Below, in pieces: positions 1 through 13,477 of a stretch of 64,000 nt of DNA; within the stretch, counting starts at the first letter, position 1; each line of letters starts with the position of its first letter. Under the pieces are notes generated by a model. That model saw nothing but the letters and a program-made list of their open reading frames with translations, ran no database searches and was not told the origin of the DNA. Both the position numbers and the translations under genes were made by a program. The stretch is from Pteria penguin (Eukaryota > Mollusca > Bivalvia > Pterioida > Pteriidae), in contig CM068583.1 of the NCBI GenBank assembly GCA_035048485.1, positions 25,850,841 to 25,914,840 on the forward strand. Direction: 5' to 3'.

Positions 1-157
1 ATGCAGTTTTAACTTACTGATAATTGCAAATGACACACATTGTAGTGTTCAGTGAAATGCCAGCTCTTGTTCACTAAAACAAAACAACTCTTCCACAAAA
101 TTGACGAAAATGAGCACTGCCTCTTAACAACGAAAACATTTCATTTCTGTATTACAG

Positions 158-3100
158 AACAGCCTCACCATTAGCAATGTTATATAGTACCTCTGTCATG
201 GAGCATCATCACTTCGACCATTGTATTATGATACTTAATAGTGAGGTAAGATTCAGAAGTGGTATCTAAGAACAAGAGCAAGTGGCCATGACTCTCCTAC
301 CTGACTTTTACAATAGCATTATGTACAGTCGGTAAGAAACTGGTTACATGGCTAATTAACATGTATTATTTTTTTTTTAAATATTTATTCTTATGTTTAA
401 AATGCTTATAGTTTAGCAGTGTCATGCTGTTTGTGCATGTTGTACTAGACAATAAATAGCTAGGAATAACATAGTAGATAAAACAATTGAAAATCGTCTA
501 AATGTTACGTAACAATCTTTTACAAACCTTGGAAGGGTCAATCGAGGACATCTTTAGTAGTTCCATGGCATTTGCTCTCAGTGGTTTAATCTATTTGGGA
601 TTTGAATTATAATAGAAAGCCTTTTCTTGTTATTGTGGTGTTTTGGGGGGTTTTTTTTATGAAAAATGCAAATGAATCATTCATACTAAGGACCATGCAC
701 TTAGAGGATAAATGTACCAATATGTTATTAACAACATCAAAGACATCTCAGATGTAAAGTGAAATGAAATAACGTTTAAAGAAGTGAATACTGCACGACA
801 TGATACATCTTTTGTAACATGATCTATAGTACTGCTGCGAACACAGACTGTTTCAGCTGGATATAGTCCTAACATAACATTCAAGTTTAACATTTGGGCA
901 GATATGAAGACTGCTTAGCTTAAGAGGGTAGGAATGCTTATCCAGAAATCCATATTCACATGAAAAATCCTCCATGTTCACTCATTCAAATGCCATTTTA
1001 GTATCCTTCATTCAATACTGAAAAGCTGTATAATGTACAAAAGTACACATAGTAATTTCTGTAATATAACAAATTTCAAAAATGTGAAAATATCTGCATC
1101 TCATATATTATAGAAAACCAAAATTTAGTGGAAGTCATATGACATATATATACATATATTTATATATATATTTATATATTATCTATATATAGTGTTAAGT
1201 GGAAGTCATGTGGCATACATATAATGTGAAATGAAAGTCACATGATATATATATTATAAAGTTAAGTGGAAGTCACATACTATATGATAATGTGAAGTGA
1301 ACATCTGGGATTTTTTTTATTTTACCTTTCTGACCATTTCCATTTAAACCAATATAAACTGAGGAAACAAAAGCAGTGAATTAGAATTCTAGAGAAATAA
1401 ATATATCGTTGTTGTATATTTTCAGGGTAACAACATATTTCAGTCACTCTCCCCTAATGACTATAGAAGAGCCATCAAAATGTTAGAACATGCTATTCTG
1501 TCTACTGATCTTGCTCTGTATTTTAAGTATGTCCATGTATTCTTATTACTTAATTGTTTTAAATGGTGCAGATGAAATTTTACTTGAAATTTTAGACAGG
1601 ATTCCTTGATGTTTCTCAATAAATATTATTAACCATCTGGATCTCAGGATTCAGGTTTTCTTTGCAAATCAGACATGGATGTGAGAATTCTTAATCCAGA
1701 TCATCAAATCAGTCTTTCTCCAATAATAAAGTAAAAATAAAATTAAGATATTCATTATTTATAATAATAATGCTTACAATTTTCATTGATTCAACAACAA
1801 AATGAGACATTGATTGGTATCAGTTATTATGTAATATATTTTATTTTCAATAGAAAGATTTAATTCTTCTAGATGTGTAGATGGTTTTGCTGCTTTGGGC
1901 ATAGTAAATCTCACTCCAATTTTACTTGTACAAATTACAATATTCACTATCAATTCTGGTTACTGAGGGAAAAAAAAAGCATCATTCTATTCAGCATTGT
2001 TTCATTAGCAATGGTGTTTTAAAGAAAAGAAATATTGTCTTTCTTTTCAATCAGTATCAATCCCAGCTAAGAAAGATAACTATTGTATAAAATAAACAAA
2101 TATGACAACTTTGTTATGCAAAGTCAATTGTGATTACTCTTAAATTATAAAAAAGCCTTTCAATATACATATAAATCTTCTTATTTTAGTTTTGAATTTT
2201 TTTTAATCAAATTGAATTGCAGGAAAAGAGGAGATTTTAAGAAGCTTATTGATTCCGGAGAAGTAGAGTTTGAAGATAAAACTCATAAAAGTTTACTTAC
2301 GTAAGTTTTCATAATGAGTCTGATTTGTAAGCACTTATGTTTCTTTTTATGCTTTCTCATTCATAAAAACAAATTACAGATGTCTTTGACTTTGTGATAG
2401 TGATACAATACAAGAATGAAACCAACATCAAATGCACCAGAATAAGCTAACTAAACATTATACAAAATCATGAATAAAAATGTAAAAAGGAATTCCATAT
2501 ACCAGTATTTTTAGCTTTGAGGCATTTAAGCCCACCTAGCTCTTGACTTTAGACATAGCAAAACTAAACAATGTCTTTGCCTACATATTTCTAAAAAAGT
2601 ACAGATTTGAGCATTTTTTGTCCCCCACTTTTCATGAAAGCGTTAGGACGTTAAATACCATTTGTCTGTCTGTCTGTCCGTCCATTCATCCATCCATCCA
2701 TCCGTCTGTCTGTCCATCCATCACAAAAACTTTAACCTTGGTCATAATTTTTTAATAGTAAGATGTAGGGCCTTCATATTTGGCATGTGTGTCCCTAATT
2801 GCAATACCTTTCCATTGGTACCAAAATTTTAATCATGTGACCTTGACCATGACCTTTGACCTACTTCAATGTTACTATTTAACCATAAGACGTAGGGTCT
2901 TCATATTTGGCATGCGTGTCTGTAGACATGCACAATTATGACAATATGTCACAGATAACTGCACCTTTACTGATAGAACCCCCAAAGCGGGGTACCACAA
3001 TTCTCTGAATTTGCTTGTTAAACCATTCACTTCTTTATACTAAATTGTAACATTTAATTCATAACATTATACAGATGTTAAATGTTGTTATTGTATGAAA

Positions 3101-6100
3101 ATCTTTATTTCTTTTGGCAAATACACATTATGCAAAAAATACAAATATCTATCTCTCAATAAAGTTTTTTTTTTTTTCAAAAATTGCCAAGCTGGAAGTG
3201 GGGACTAGTGAACCTGCATGGTCCTTTGTGTGATTAGAATATACTAAGGAAAGTTTCTTGGAGTAAATGCTTGCTATTTTTTAAAATGTTATGTTAATTA
3301 CATTACAATTCCTGTAATCTGAAAACATGTCTTCAACCTGTGCAAAAATGTGAAAAAGGTTATACAGGTTGCTGTAGCATCTTGCTCTAAACATTAAGAC
3401 AGAAAACCATTGAATAACATCATTTAAACATAATAAGCTTCCATTGTAACCGATGCAGTGAAATCCAGGAATAAACTTGTTGTTTTTCAGTGCAATGATG
3501 ATGACAGCATGTGACGTAGCAGCAATTACTAAACCCTGGGAGGTTCAAAAAGAAGTTGCACAATTAGTCGCAAATGAATTCTTTGAACAAGGGGATATAG
3601 AGAAAACAAAACTTGGAGAAACACCAATTGTAAGTATATAAAATTGTTAGTTACACAGTATGTAACTGACCTAATATGGTAATATATGGGGTCAGTAAAT
3701 TCCATGTAGGACATTAACTCTCCTCTCGTATGGAATTTACTGACCCTATATAGTGACCATATCGGGTCGACTACACACTGTGTAATGGATATATCTTACG
3801 GACTACTCTGTCTACATTAAAAATATATGTATATATCTCATAACAGAAATAAACTGAATACACCTTTCACATTAATTACAGGACTTTGCAGGAGTACGTT
3901 TTGATAATAACAAAATAATCACCATCCTGCAAAAACGTTGGAGGCTGGCAATTGATGTTTACATTAATGACAGACATTTCTGGAACTTCATCATTTGCTA
4001 GCCAGAACATCAAACCTGTAGTGAAAATTGCTAATGATTTTATTCATTAGAACTGCCATTAACTTGTTGCTTTTCCTTTTTAAAATACTCGACTTTTATT
4101 GAGTTGGCCATTGATTTGATTAAAGGTATTTTCAGTATTCCTCTTTTGTCTTTTGTAAAAAATTGCTGCATCTTTTTTCTTTCCAAATCCACATCTAGTG
4201 CCATTTTAAAAAACTTAGCTGCAACTCAAGATACTTATACGGTAACTAAGTTACAAGTGATGGCAGAAATCTCGTATGAAAATCACTATGCCAATAATGG
4301 AAAATTACTCCACAGAATTACCATATAGTCCAAATAATACACAGTTTCATGTGGTCACAAATAACCTATTACATAATCCTAGATTATAGTAGTCAGTAAG
4401 ATATACAGATAAAGAGACCGACAAACATGCAGAGAGACAGACAGACAAAACAATATTCATAGAGTAGAAACACCAATAATGTAAGTGTTTTTTTTCTCAA
4501 GACGAGTGTGGTTGTACTTACAATAAAAAACAACATTACTTTTAAAGTGGGCAAGTTTATCGACTGTAAGGTGTTGTGGCTTATACAATTACTGAGATTG
4601 ATGCGTGTTGGTCCCTTGCTTTAAGAGAGCTCATTTTGTGGATATCTTTATGTATATTAGAACACTAGATATGACTTCATTGCCATTAGACTTCTACAAT
4701 TTAACATTACATGTCTAACATGTTTTGCCACACATAATATTCATCATTGGGTCCTTTCGTTATATAGAGTTATCTCACTTTTGTGAAGGTATCTTTGTAG
4801 AATAAATGTAATGTAAACCAGTTCTGTGGAAACCAATGTAAAATTACCAGTCATGAAAGGACAGTAATGAATCTTCCACTGAAACTGTTTTCTGTAGCTT
4901 GTCATGATCAAGTTCTGATGATCACTGAAAAACTGATTTATAAATAAATTTCAATTTTAAACAGGCAATGATGGATAGAGAGAAAAAAGATGAACTTCCA
5001 AAAATGCAAGTGGGATTTATTGATGCTATATGTCTACCTATATATCAGGTTAGTAATTCTAAGATCTACCATAATATTTTTTAAAATATCATCTTATTAA
5101 GGAATTGGGATCAAAGGTGTGTGGTATACAATTCAGTCAATATTCTTATCAAAACATGATTTGTATTTCGTTCCTCTACGATATTCTCCATGTACAAGAT
5201 CTTACAACTACCGATTTGAGGTCATCTCAGGATCATCTTTCAGTACAGCCAACCTGAGAATTTGAGTCAGAGATCTTTCGGTATTGTTTGTATGCAAAAC
5301 AACACCGAAAGATGTCCAATTCAAAGTCTGATTGGCTGTACTGAAAGGTCATCCTGAGATGACTTCGAATCGGCAATTGTAAAATCTTGTACATAGAGGA
5401 TCGTAGAGGAACGAAATACAAGTCACGTTTTAATAAGATTGACAAAACAGCTTTGAAGATCTCTTTTTATAATAAATATATGAATTAATCTTGAAGTTTA
5501 TCTGTTCAAATGAAGGTATTTTAACCCTTCAAACTTTATAATTCTTGCAAAATGTGTACCAGTTCACTTTAAAATTTTTTTCATTTTATGAATCAATTCA
5601 CAGATTTTTGCTGAATTGTGGGAAAATTTATCGCCAATGAAAGAAGGGTGTGAAAGGAATCGTTACCATTGGCAACAAATCTGTAATTCATCACAGGGTG
5701 CATACACAAATCTTTTATATATTTCTCAAAAACAGTGTTTGTCAATTTTGATGTTTTCACTAAATTCCTTTTCTGATCTCTCAGACCACAGTAACTGTCT
5801 CTATCTTTGAAATGTGTTGTATTTGTTCCTTTTTTTATACTCACCATGTACAAGGCCAGGACAAAAAGCATTTGTCATATTCTGTCTTCCATCCTTCAGT
5901 CCCTCCGTCTGTCTCATTTTGTATTTAGCTCAATTATTAGGGAATTGTGTACAATATTTTCATATTTCTCATAAGTACATCTAGAAAAATGCATTTCAAC
6001 CAAAATAAAATTTTTTTTTTTTGCTTATTTTGATTTCAGTTCTTCTTTTTTTTGTATATCTTGAAAGACTTCTGAGTGCTTCTTCATAATACACAGAAAG

Positions 6101-9100
6101 AATTTCAACTGTTTCAGAATTTTGTGACGTTGACTTTTCCTTAGACCTTGACCATATGTTTCCCAACTGCATTTACTTTATAGTGAATACATAAGGTAAC
6201 TCCTCAAAACAACTTTATACACAGATACAATCCTTGTAAAGGCATTTCAACCATACATCTTGTTGAGAATACTTCAACAGTACGGAATATCACGATTAAG
6301 CTTCCCTTAAACATGACCTCTTATATCCAGATTTTGTGTTTAGTTCATTTTCCTATTATCACTTTTACATACACAGATACATCTGAACTGTACCAAATTT
6401 TTGTTTCCTTGACCTTATTTGACCTTGACCTCTTATGTTCCGATTTCACAATCATTTCATCTTTTCAATCAAATATCTGGAATGACTTTCTCCAAAGTAC
6501 AACTTCACACAAAGATATAGCCTGGAAAGAGCACTTCAACCGTTCAAGAATTTATGTAATTTGACTTTCCCTTTGACCAAAGTAATCTACACAATAAACA
6601 CAATGATAAACACCTTTGTAATAAGTGTATATCATGGAGGGGCATTTAAGTAGTATGGACATCTTACCTGTTACTGCACTGAAATATCATTTCATCTTGC
6701 AATTTTTTCTTAAACCAACCCAAAATGTTTTGGTGCTTAAACTTTTGAAACAATCAAACTATATGCTTCATTCAATAAAAGCTTATTTTTCACCATGCCT
6801 GGTTATTTATCAAAGGGTAAGCACGTGGGAGCTATAAGCAAAATCAGATTTTAAGGAGATGATAGTCCATACACGCTGGCCACAGTCTTACTTTATTTCA
6901 ATGCAAGTTCTCGTATTTTTCAGCCAAAGTGGATTTAATGAAACAACAGTACAATACAATCACATGGAAAGCACAAATCTTTTTCTTAAATCCCAAATAA
7001 AATCAAAATACTGTATTCTAAAATATATAAAAGTTTTGAAAGTACACCTATGTAACTGTTATTTCTTGCCATAGATAAAAAGAAAGCTATTGTCATAGTG
7101 ATGTGTCCTTTGTCCATTTGTAGTCTGTTTGTTAACTTTTAACATTTTCAACTTTATCTTCAGAACCACAGAAAGGATTTTGATGAACCTGATATGGATA
7201 TAATTCCTTTCTTTAGATCCCTTATAACAAGTGTTGCTGTTTTTTAACAAGATGTAAAGAGGATGATGCAGGGCACATCAAATAAGTCTCTAATGCATTT
7301 AGAAGAATGTCTAAAGAAGTGTTGTTTTTGTTGCCTTTTTGAATTTTGTCAATTTGACATCTTTTATGAGATTTGTATTACTTTCTCAGAGCAGATCTTA
7401 GGGGTTCACATGTCAACAAACTTATTGCAACAGAATTTCAATAAGACTTCACTCATCATTATACATGTAATTATAATGTTCTTATGTTAAAGTCATTACT
7501 TTGGGTAATGAGAGATTGTTTAAAGAATGATCTGTCAGTATCTAAATATATATGTAAAAATTACTTTTATAAATCTTTTTTCATAAAAACCAATATGATA
7601 TATCTAAATAAACTGATCACCTAGTTTAATTAATTTTTCCAATTAGAGTAAAGCATGTGATATTCAGAGTATTTTCAAATGCCTTATTTACGATATCGTA
7701 AATGAACCTGAATTAATCTTTTAACGTCATCACAGTGTAAACTGGCACCAAATGAGAAAGTCAATTGATCTCCTGTTGCAACCTTAATCTGATTTAAGGA
7801 ATAAGTGTTTTGTAAAATTTGAAAGTAAAAGTAAATAAATTAAAAATGGAGGGAGCTGCACAATTTTATGATATATTTAGCTTAGTTGTGAGAGACCTTG
7901 ATGATAAATGGCAGGTTTGACATTGTCAAAGTCCTCTACGAAGGCTGCTAAATTTTGAAGAGGTCTTTCAAGGAAACAAGTCATTGAAAAGTGGATTAAA
8001 GGACCCTTTTTTCGCAAATGGAAATTTCAGATAGGTTACACAAAATGAAAAAGGAAATGTGTAAGAATAGAATGATGTGGTGCAGTTTGTTTTGTTTTGT
8101 TTTTTTTTTTTCAATTTGATGAGATACTCTCATTTGAGAAAATTTTCCTGTTTTGTAACAAGTTAAAAGTGCTTAGGTGAGTGATAGAGATCCATAAATA
8201 TATAACTTAAGTGTCCCAAATGAAAATTTAAAGAATTGAAAATATAAAATAAATATTAGATATTTGAAGCCTGTTGATACTTTATATATAGCATAAAAGG
8301 AAACAATCAAATTAATTATGTAGGTCAGATTTCAGGTCCACATTTTCAAGCATACAAATTCTGTATCCCAGTTTTCAAGAAGATTCAGAATCTGACAACA
8401 TACATTACGCTTTTTTACTTTAAAACAAAATTCTTGCTTTTATGTTGTGAAGTAATATATCGTCACTATTTACATTTTGTTGAATTGCAAATCAAATTTT
8501 CATCCTACAAAACAACCAAATACAAAATTAAGGTGTCAAGAGAATTATAAGTTTTCAAATCTATCATTAGTCTATTATATAATATTATAAGCTACTACAT
8601 TTCTTTTTATGATTTTATAGATTGAACGTCATGACATTGGAAATTGGCTAAAATGATTACACAATTAAACTCAGAAATTTGTGTCAAAGATGGCAAAGTC
8701 ATGCATTGCAGTTTTACACTGTAATATTTAATGTTACTTGTAATATACATCAGTATTACTAGTAAAATAAAACACAATAAAAGTTATCTGAAATACTTTT
8801 TGGAAGTCCATTTTATAGTGGTGACAGTTTTAACAGTATGACTTATTTTTCTGTATCTCATTACAATGATAATAAACACGAACATTTAATCACCTCTTTG
8901 TTTCCATATCTAAAAACTGACATACACGCTGAATATCTTTCTCATTCGATCATGAGCAATTTTGCTTTCTTTCTATATGTATGGGATACCAGGTATACAC
9001 TTAAGGAATCAAAACAACAACAACATCAAAAATTGTATTAACCTTGGTCGTAGAACTTTGCAATTCAACTGAATGCATACTTTTGTTGTATATACATGTA

Positions 9101-12100
9101 AGGTGTAATACGTGTATTTTTATGTTGCACTTTTCATTGTTTAGATGTTTGCAGAGATGAACAAGAATTTAAGTCCTATGTATGATGGTGTACAGAACAA
9201 TCGCTCCAACTGGCAAAACTTAGCGGAGGAGCACGATCGTAAGATAAGGAACAAAAATAATCAGGGTATCCCTGTTATTCTTGTTTTAGTGTGCGATTTT
9301 CTACTTACTAACACTTATAGTTTCACTTCTGCTAAATATATCTACAAACAAAACTTTCTTATGTTCTTTGATAGATATTAGAGGTAAAAAGTATTTGGTT
9401 TGTATGTTTAAGTGTCTCTACTCATCTATTATTTTTTTCTTTAATTAACTTCCAGACAAAACAAACATTTTCTTACTTGGCATTTCAATGTACATTCTAC
9501 TAGTAAAGCTCCTCTACTTTAAACCAAGGTTAGGCCTTTTAGAATCTCAAAAGATATACTGTATGTGTTTGGCAAACTAACTAAAAATCTCTGTTTAGGG
9601 TGACAGCAGGAAAATGAAATAGAAGTAATTGGTTTCCTTTTTAAAACAGCCGTCTGTAAACAAGACACATTATGTTAAGGCGCTGTCTGTCAACCAAGAA
9701 CTTTAGTTTTCTATACTTTTCCCCTGTCATACATCAGCATATAGTGAATTGAACCTTATGACAAGATCCTGTTCCCATTTGAATTTTTTCCACTTGACAT
9801 ATAATAGATGTTGGCCATCATAGAAAATGAGAACTTTTTTTTATTTATTTATTTTTTAATTTTTTGACTTTTTTTCCCATCAAGCCTCAAGGTACTGAAA
9901 TGATACTTGATGAGCGAGTTCGTAAGGATACACTGCCATTCACGTTACACTATGTTCTGTTTGTCCCACTTTTACTAGAATAAAAGCCTTTTGAATGTCT
10001 TTTAGACGTGGAACTGAAATTTAGTGTGCAAGAAAAAGTACATTTCCAAATTGACTTTTATTATGTGTAACTTAATTCCATAGGAATCAATGCCTTTTGT
10101 AGAAAGTTGTGAAATGAAATGAAATTATGGAAATATTATGCATTGTTGGCATTTTTTTTAAACAAATGTGGCATATATGACCATCAGATAATTTAAAAAA
10201 AAAAAAAGAAATACATTAGTATCATTTGATAGATTAAGTCAATGGGGAAAAATAAGTAGATATCATAGTTTTTAAGGCTATACTTAAAAAGAATGTAAGT
10301 TAGGACCAAATAATGATTGGTCAGGTCACCCTAAACAGATGTTAATTTTTTTAAACTGAACACATATCCATAGTATAGTAACCAATACTTCAGAAATGAA
10401 GTACAGTGTTTTAAAAACACTTTTATATTATAAGAAATAGTATTAACAATATTTTGATAATATGCCATGTTATATATTGCAATGATTTACTTTTTAATTA
10501 TCTCTCAAAATGTGTACTAAATAAGTATATATACAGTGAATGCAATATTTATTATATATATTGATCTTTTCTTCATTGTCTCATGAATAAGAATGAAATT
10601 CATGTGAAGTCTTATTAAGATGATTAAAAATAGGTATTTGTTTTACTTAGAATAAGTCAGGACACTTACTTGTATACATATTCTATGAACTTTCACTTCT
10701 TTTATTTTTGTATCAAATCTTAAATTTTTGTTTCTTCTTTGCTTTACACCACACCTGGATTATTTCGTCTATATGGTGACATTAGTTTATCTTAAAGAGA
10801 GAAACCTAAGAAAACTAAAGACCTTGAGCAGGTTCACTGACAAAACTTAATTACTTTCAACTTGCCACCAACAGAATTCAAAACCAGACCTGGTATTAGT
10901 GAAACATTACAAAATGTTTCAACACAAATTTAAATCCTTTAAATTATAAAGATATTGAAGCCTTAAAGATATGTAGGGTCTTTTGACAAGTAGAAATCAT
11001 TCTATCCCTATGTCTATCCATCTGTTTGTCTGCCAGTCTGTCCATCTGTCAGTATTACTATGTCTAGTGGTAACTTTAAGTACTATTCAAATCATATCAC
11101 CTTAAGTGATAACTTTACACATCATTCAAATCATATATTAATATATACTTAGTTATGAAGAGAGAAAAATTCCTTCTGATATTGAGGTCAAAGGTAAAGG
11201 TCACACATCATCTGAACTTAAAGTAAACATTTTGTTAAAACATAGGTTAATTCTTATGATAACTACAATATACTTCATCAGATCTGTATAACAAATTTGT
11301 ATATACGTTTAGTACTGAGACTAAAATGTCAAAGGTTAGGTCACAGTATCTGAAGATTGAATGAAAATAGTTTATAAAAATATTTTCTAAATGATTACTC
11401 AAGTACCATACATTAGACTCAAACCAAATTCAGATATATATTTAAAAAAAAAAAAACTTGCCGAGTTATGGGATGCATTTGAAATGTAAAAAAATATACC
11501 TAAGCATTCACATGTCTTACAGTAACCTTAGTTTATACATAAAATGAATTGTGACAATACATGCTCCTGATTCCAGTTGAAGGTCACATTCATGTGGTCA
11601 TTTAAATTATCCTCGAGCAACAAATCAAACTGGCTGTTATACTCCATCAATTGATTCACCTGATGGTGCAACCTATCCATATGTTGGGAATCTCATTTAG
11701 AAACGTCCTTTTTTGACTAAACATGGTGATAAAACCATCAAGGTCATGATAATGATACCAATGTTTATATATGTCCTGGTATATGTAGATGAAATGCTCT
11801 TTATTCATGTTAAGAGCTATAGAAGATCTAAAACTCAAACCAAAACTATTCTCTCATTTTCATTAAAGAATTTATGTATATATTATATACATGTACTATT
11901 TTTATTATATATCTACAACATACAGAGAAAGATGCCAGGTATGTTGAGTGTGCATTTTTTGTTCATTTTTCTTATTTTGACGTGATAATTTTACACAGAT
12001 GAGGTAGCACAACCTACTAAGCCAGCACAGGCACAAAATCAGAGCACAGAAACTAATGGCAGCATCGCAAAGCAGGATAAAGAAATCCTTAATTCACAAG

Positions 12101-13106
12101 AAAAGAAGAAGGTCTATTACAAGTTTTCTTTAGTTTGGACCATATAAATTCTGTAGAGCTTTATAAAATTCTATGAATGTTTTTTATCTTCCATTTGAAT
12201 CAATAAACCATGGAGATTTGGCTAATTCATCAAAAGAGATTCAGATATTTACATAAGTATAAGGTATATTGCATTCACTGTTTCAATGACCATTTCAATT
12301 TTATTTATGTTTATATGTTTAGAATTGTACACCATGATATGTTCTTACATGTTATTGATAGCTTAGTACATTATTAACTTTCTGTGTATGATTGGTTATC
12401 GTATTACAGTATACACTTTGCATACTTAGATGATGTTATTAACACAACCTAATCAATTAATATCTAACATATGATCTAACTACTAAAATACATGTATTAT
12501 TTCACTCTAAATGGATCACTTCAGAATCAAACATTAAGGGAAGTTCACATCTAGCAAAATGAAGGAAACTTCATTTCGATAATGAATTCAAATACCATCA
12601 AGCAATTAAATGTAATTATGTTTTTAAAACAATCATTTAAGTTTCAAAAGAGAAGACCATAATTTTATGTGTAAGGCTGTAAAATCATATTTATCCAGTC
12701 TTTTGTAATATTCTTAAATCTTAAATACATTGCTTTTGACCATTGCTTGGTGAACATATTCTGAAAGTACGTCACAAATCCATCAAAGCATTCTTTTTTT
12801 TTACGACTCATTATTTGAATAACATACATATAAATAGTAAGTATTTCACATTATTTATATAATGCATATATAATACAAACTTCAGTTGATGAGTTTATAA
12901 ACATATGTTAAGAACATTTTTAAAAGGAATTTGGTACAAGGTTTTTCCTGCTGACTTGAAATGAAATTTAAATCATATAATTTCATCATTGTTGATTAAA
13001 CCGAGTATGTAAATCTTTACAGAACTCAAAAAGTAATGTTGGAGGAGCAGTAAAGCATGTAATCATCAATGAACCGAAGAAAACCAGCGTGTGTACAATA
13101 TTGTGA
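158..13106 (+). CDS. PDE6: cGMP-type cyclic nucleotide phosphodiesterase (PDE5/PDE6 group), 3' part, prenylated C-terminus
   Basis: Seen: coding exons 158-245, 1426-1526, 2223-2300, 3491-3629, 4965-5048, then 5604-5697 or 9145-9265, then 11999-12111 and 13023-13106. All have AG/GT borders and compatible phases. Base 158 completes a split codon, so the 5' part (expected GAF domains and first metal-binding His/Asp motifs) lies left of the window. About 268 residues are present using the 9145 exon. Motifs include [22 protein letters not shown] (metal-binding Asp) and [10 protein letters not shown] (the invariant nucleotide-binding Gln and the Phe clamp of class I PDEs). The tail is Lys/Gln-rich and ends C-T-I-L-stop at 13092-13106, a CaaX box whose final Leu predicts geranylgeranylation, as in some PDE6 subunits. 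Known of the family: hydrolysis of cGMP to 5'-GMP. Phrases such as DELPK-QVGFID and QNNR--W--LAEEHD look more PDE6- than PDE5-like, so the symbol is provisional; an invertebrate PDE5/6 co-orthologue is possible. Confidence 0.93.
1135..1300. repeat. AT-rich minisatellite in PDE intron
   Basis: A TATA-rich run is followed by three or four degenerate copies of a unit around 'gtggaagtcatatgacatat'. It lies in the intron just before the exon at 1426. No function is seen. Confidence 0.5.
2661..2722. repeat. TCTG/TCCA tetranucleotide microsatellite
   Basis: Runs of ctgt, ccat and ccgt tetramers in the intron between exons 2223-2300 and 3491-3629. It opens a dispersed repeat that continues to about 2990 with two copies of a unit around 'gtaggg-cttcatatttggcatg' and the 'gaccttgacc' motif. 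Confidence 0.7.
3651..3785. mobile_element. Foldback MITE, 135 bp
   Basis: Two arms pair over most of their length: TTACACAGT at 3651 against its complement ending at 3785, and GGGTCAGTAAATTCCAT against its complement near 3729-3745. There is no coding capacity. It sits 21 bp after the 5' splice site of the exon ending at 3629. Confidence 0.7.
5135..5445. mobile_element. Foldback MITE, about 310 bp
   Basis: A long imperfect palindrome centred near 5290. The left arm contains TTGTATTTCGTTCCTCTACG and GGCTGTACTGAAAG-type sequence, matched in reverse on the right near 5330-5430. It lies in the 555-bp intron before alternative exon 5604-5697. Confidence 0.7.
5604..5697 (+). CDS. PDE alternative exon 'a' (mutually exclusive candidate)
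   Basis: A 94-nt exon preceded by 'cacag' and followed by 'gtgcat'. It enters in phase 0 and leaves in phase 1. It encodes [16 protein letters not shown] followed by an NR--W motif, paralogous to the exon at 9145-9265 (shared FAE, NLSPM, G, NR and W-Q). The segment aligns with the last helices of the PDE catalytic domain. The GC-ERNR part is closer to the PDE5 version, and it lacks the [10 protein letters not shown] stretch of the other exon. The donor is weak. It could be a genuine alternative exon or a decaying duplicate; the open frame and matched phases favour the former. Confidence 0.75.
5698..9144 (+). other. PDE intron between the two alternative exons
   Basis: This holds degenerate 'tttgaccttgacc' dispersed repeat sequence (about 5880-6600) and otherwise AT-rich unique-looking DNA. 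I see no conserved exon. A candidate 12-bp palindrome 'tacgatatcgta' occurs near 7689-7700. Confidence 0.5.
9145..9265 (+). CDS. PDE alternative exon 'b' (canonical PDE6-like version)
   Basis: A 121-nt exon preceded by 'tgtttag' and followed by 'gtatcc', phase 0 in and phase 1 out, identical in phase to exon 5604-5697. It encodes [15 protein letters not shown], then QNNRSNW and [12 protein letters not shown], matching the C-terminal helix of PDE6 catalytic domains. Joined behind exon 'a' the frame shifts and hits a stop within 14 codons, so only one of the two can be used in a productive mRNA. Confidence 0.88.
9266..11998 (+). other. PDE intron with dispersed repeats
   Basis: This contains the candidate TIR element 9590-10339 and a repeat of the 'aaggtcaaaggt' type around 10960-11600 that begins with a short TCTG/TCCA microsatellite near 11010-11050. 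Nothing coding is recognised. Confidence 0.5.
9590..10339. mobile_element. Candidate TIR element, 750 bp
   Basis: A perfect 15-bp inverted repeat, TCTGTTTAGGGTGAC, sits at 9590-9604 and in reverse at 10325-10339. The interior is AT-rich and non-coding. No convincing target duplication is seen, so this remains a candidate. Confidence 0.5.
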
Positions 13107-13477
13107 TACAGAATAGCATGGCACTCTTCAAAATCTACTTCCTTAGAACCGATGCAACATTCAATATCTCATTGATGAGGTAGCTGGCAAATGCTTCTCA
13201 TTGTATTTTGGTTGTATCAATAGCAGGGAATTCTTGTAAATAGAACTTCCTGAATTTCTTCATAATATTGCTCATTGAGCTATTCTTACATTTTGCCCTC
13301 TGTGTCATTCTAGTAGAAATCGCATCAACTCAGTGACTTTAATGAAAACAACAAAATAATAGCATTACACTAAATAAATACTAAAAGGAAAAGAGATGTA
13401 TTTTCTATATAAATGGCTTCTGTTATAAGGAATCCAAAGTTATAAATACTAATGGAAGTTAGTAACTGATAAATATA

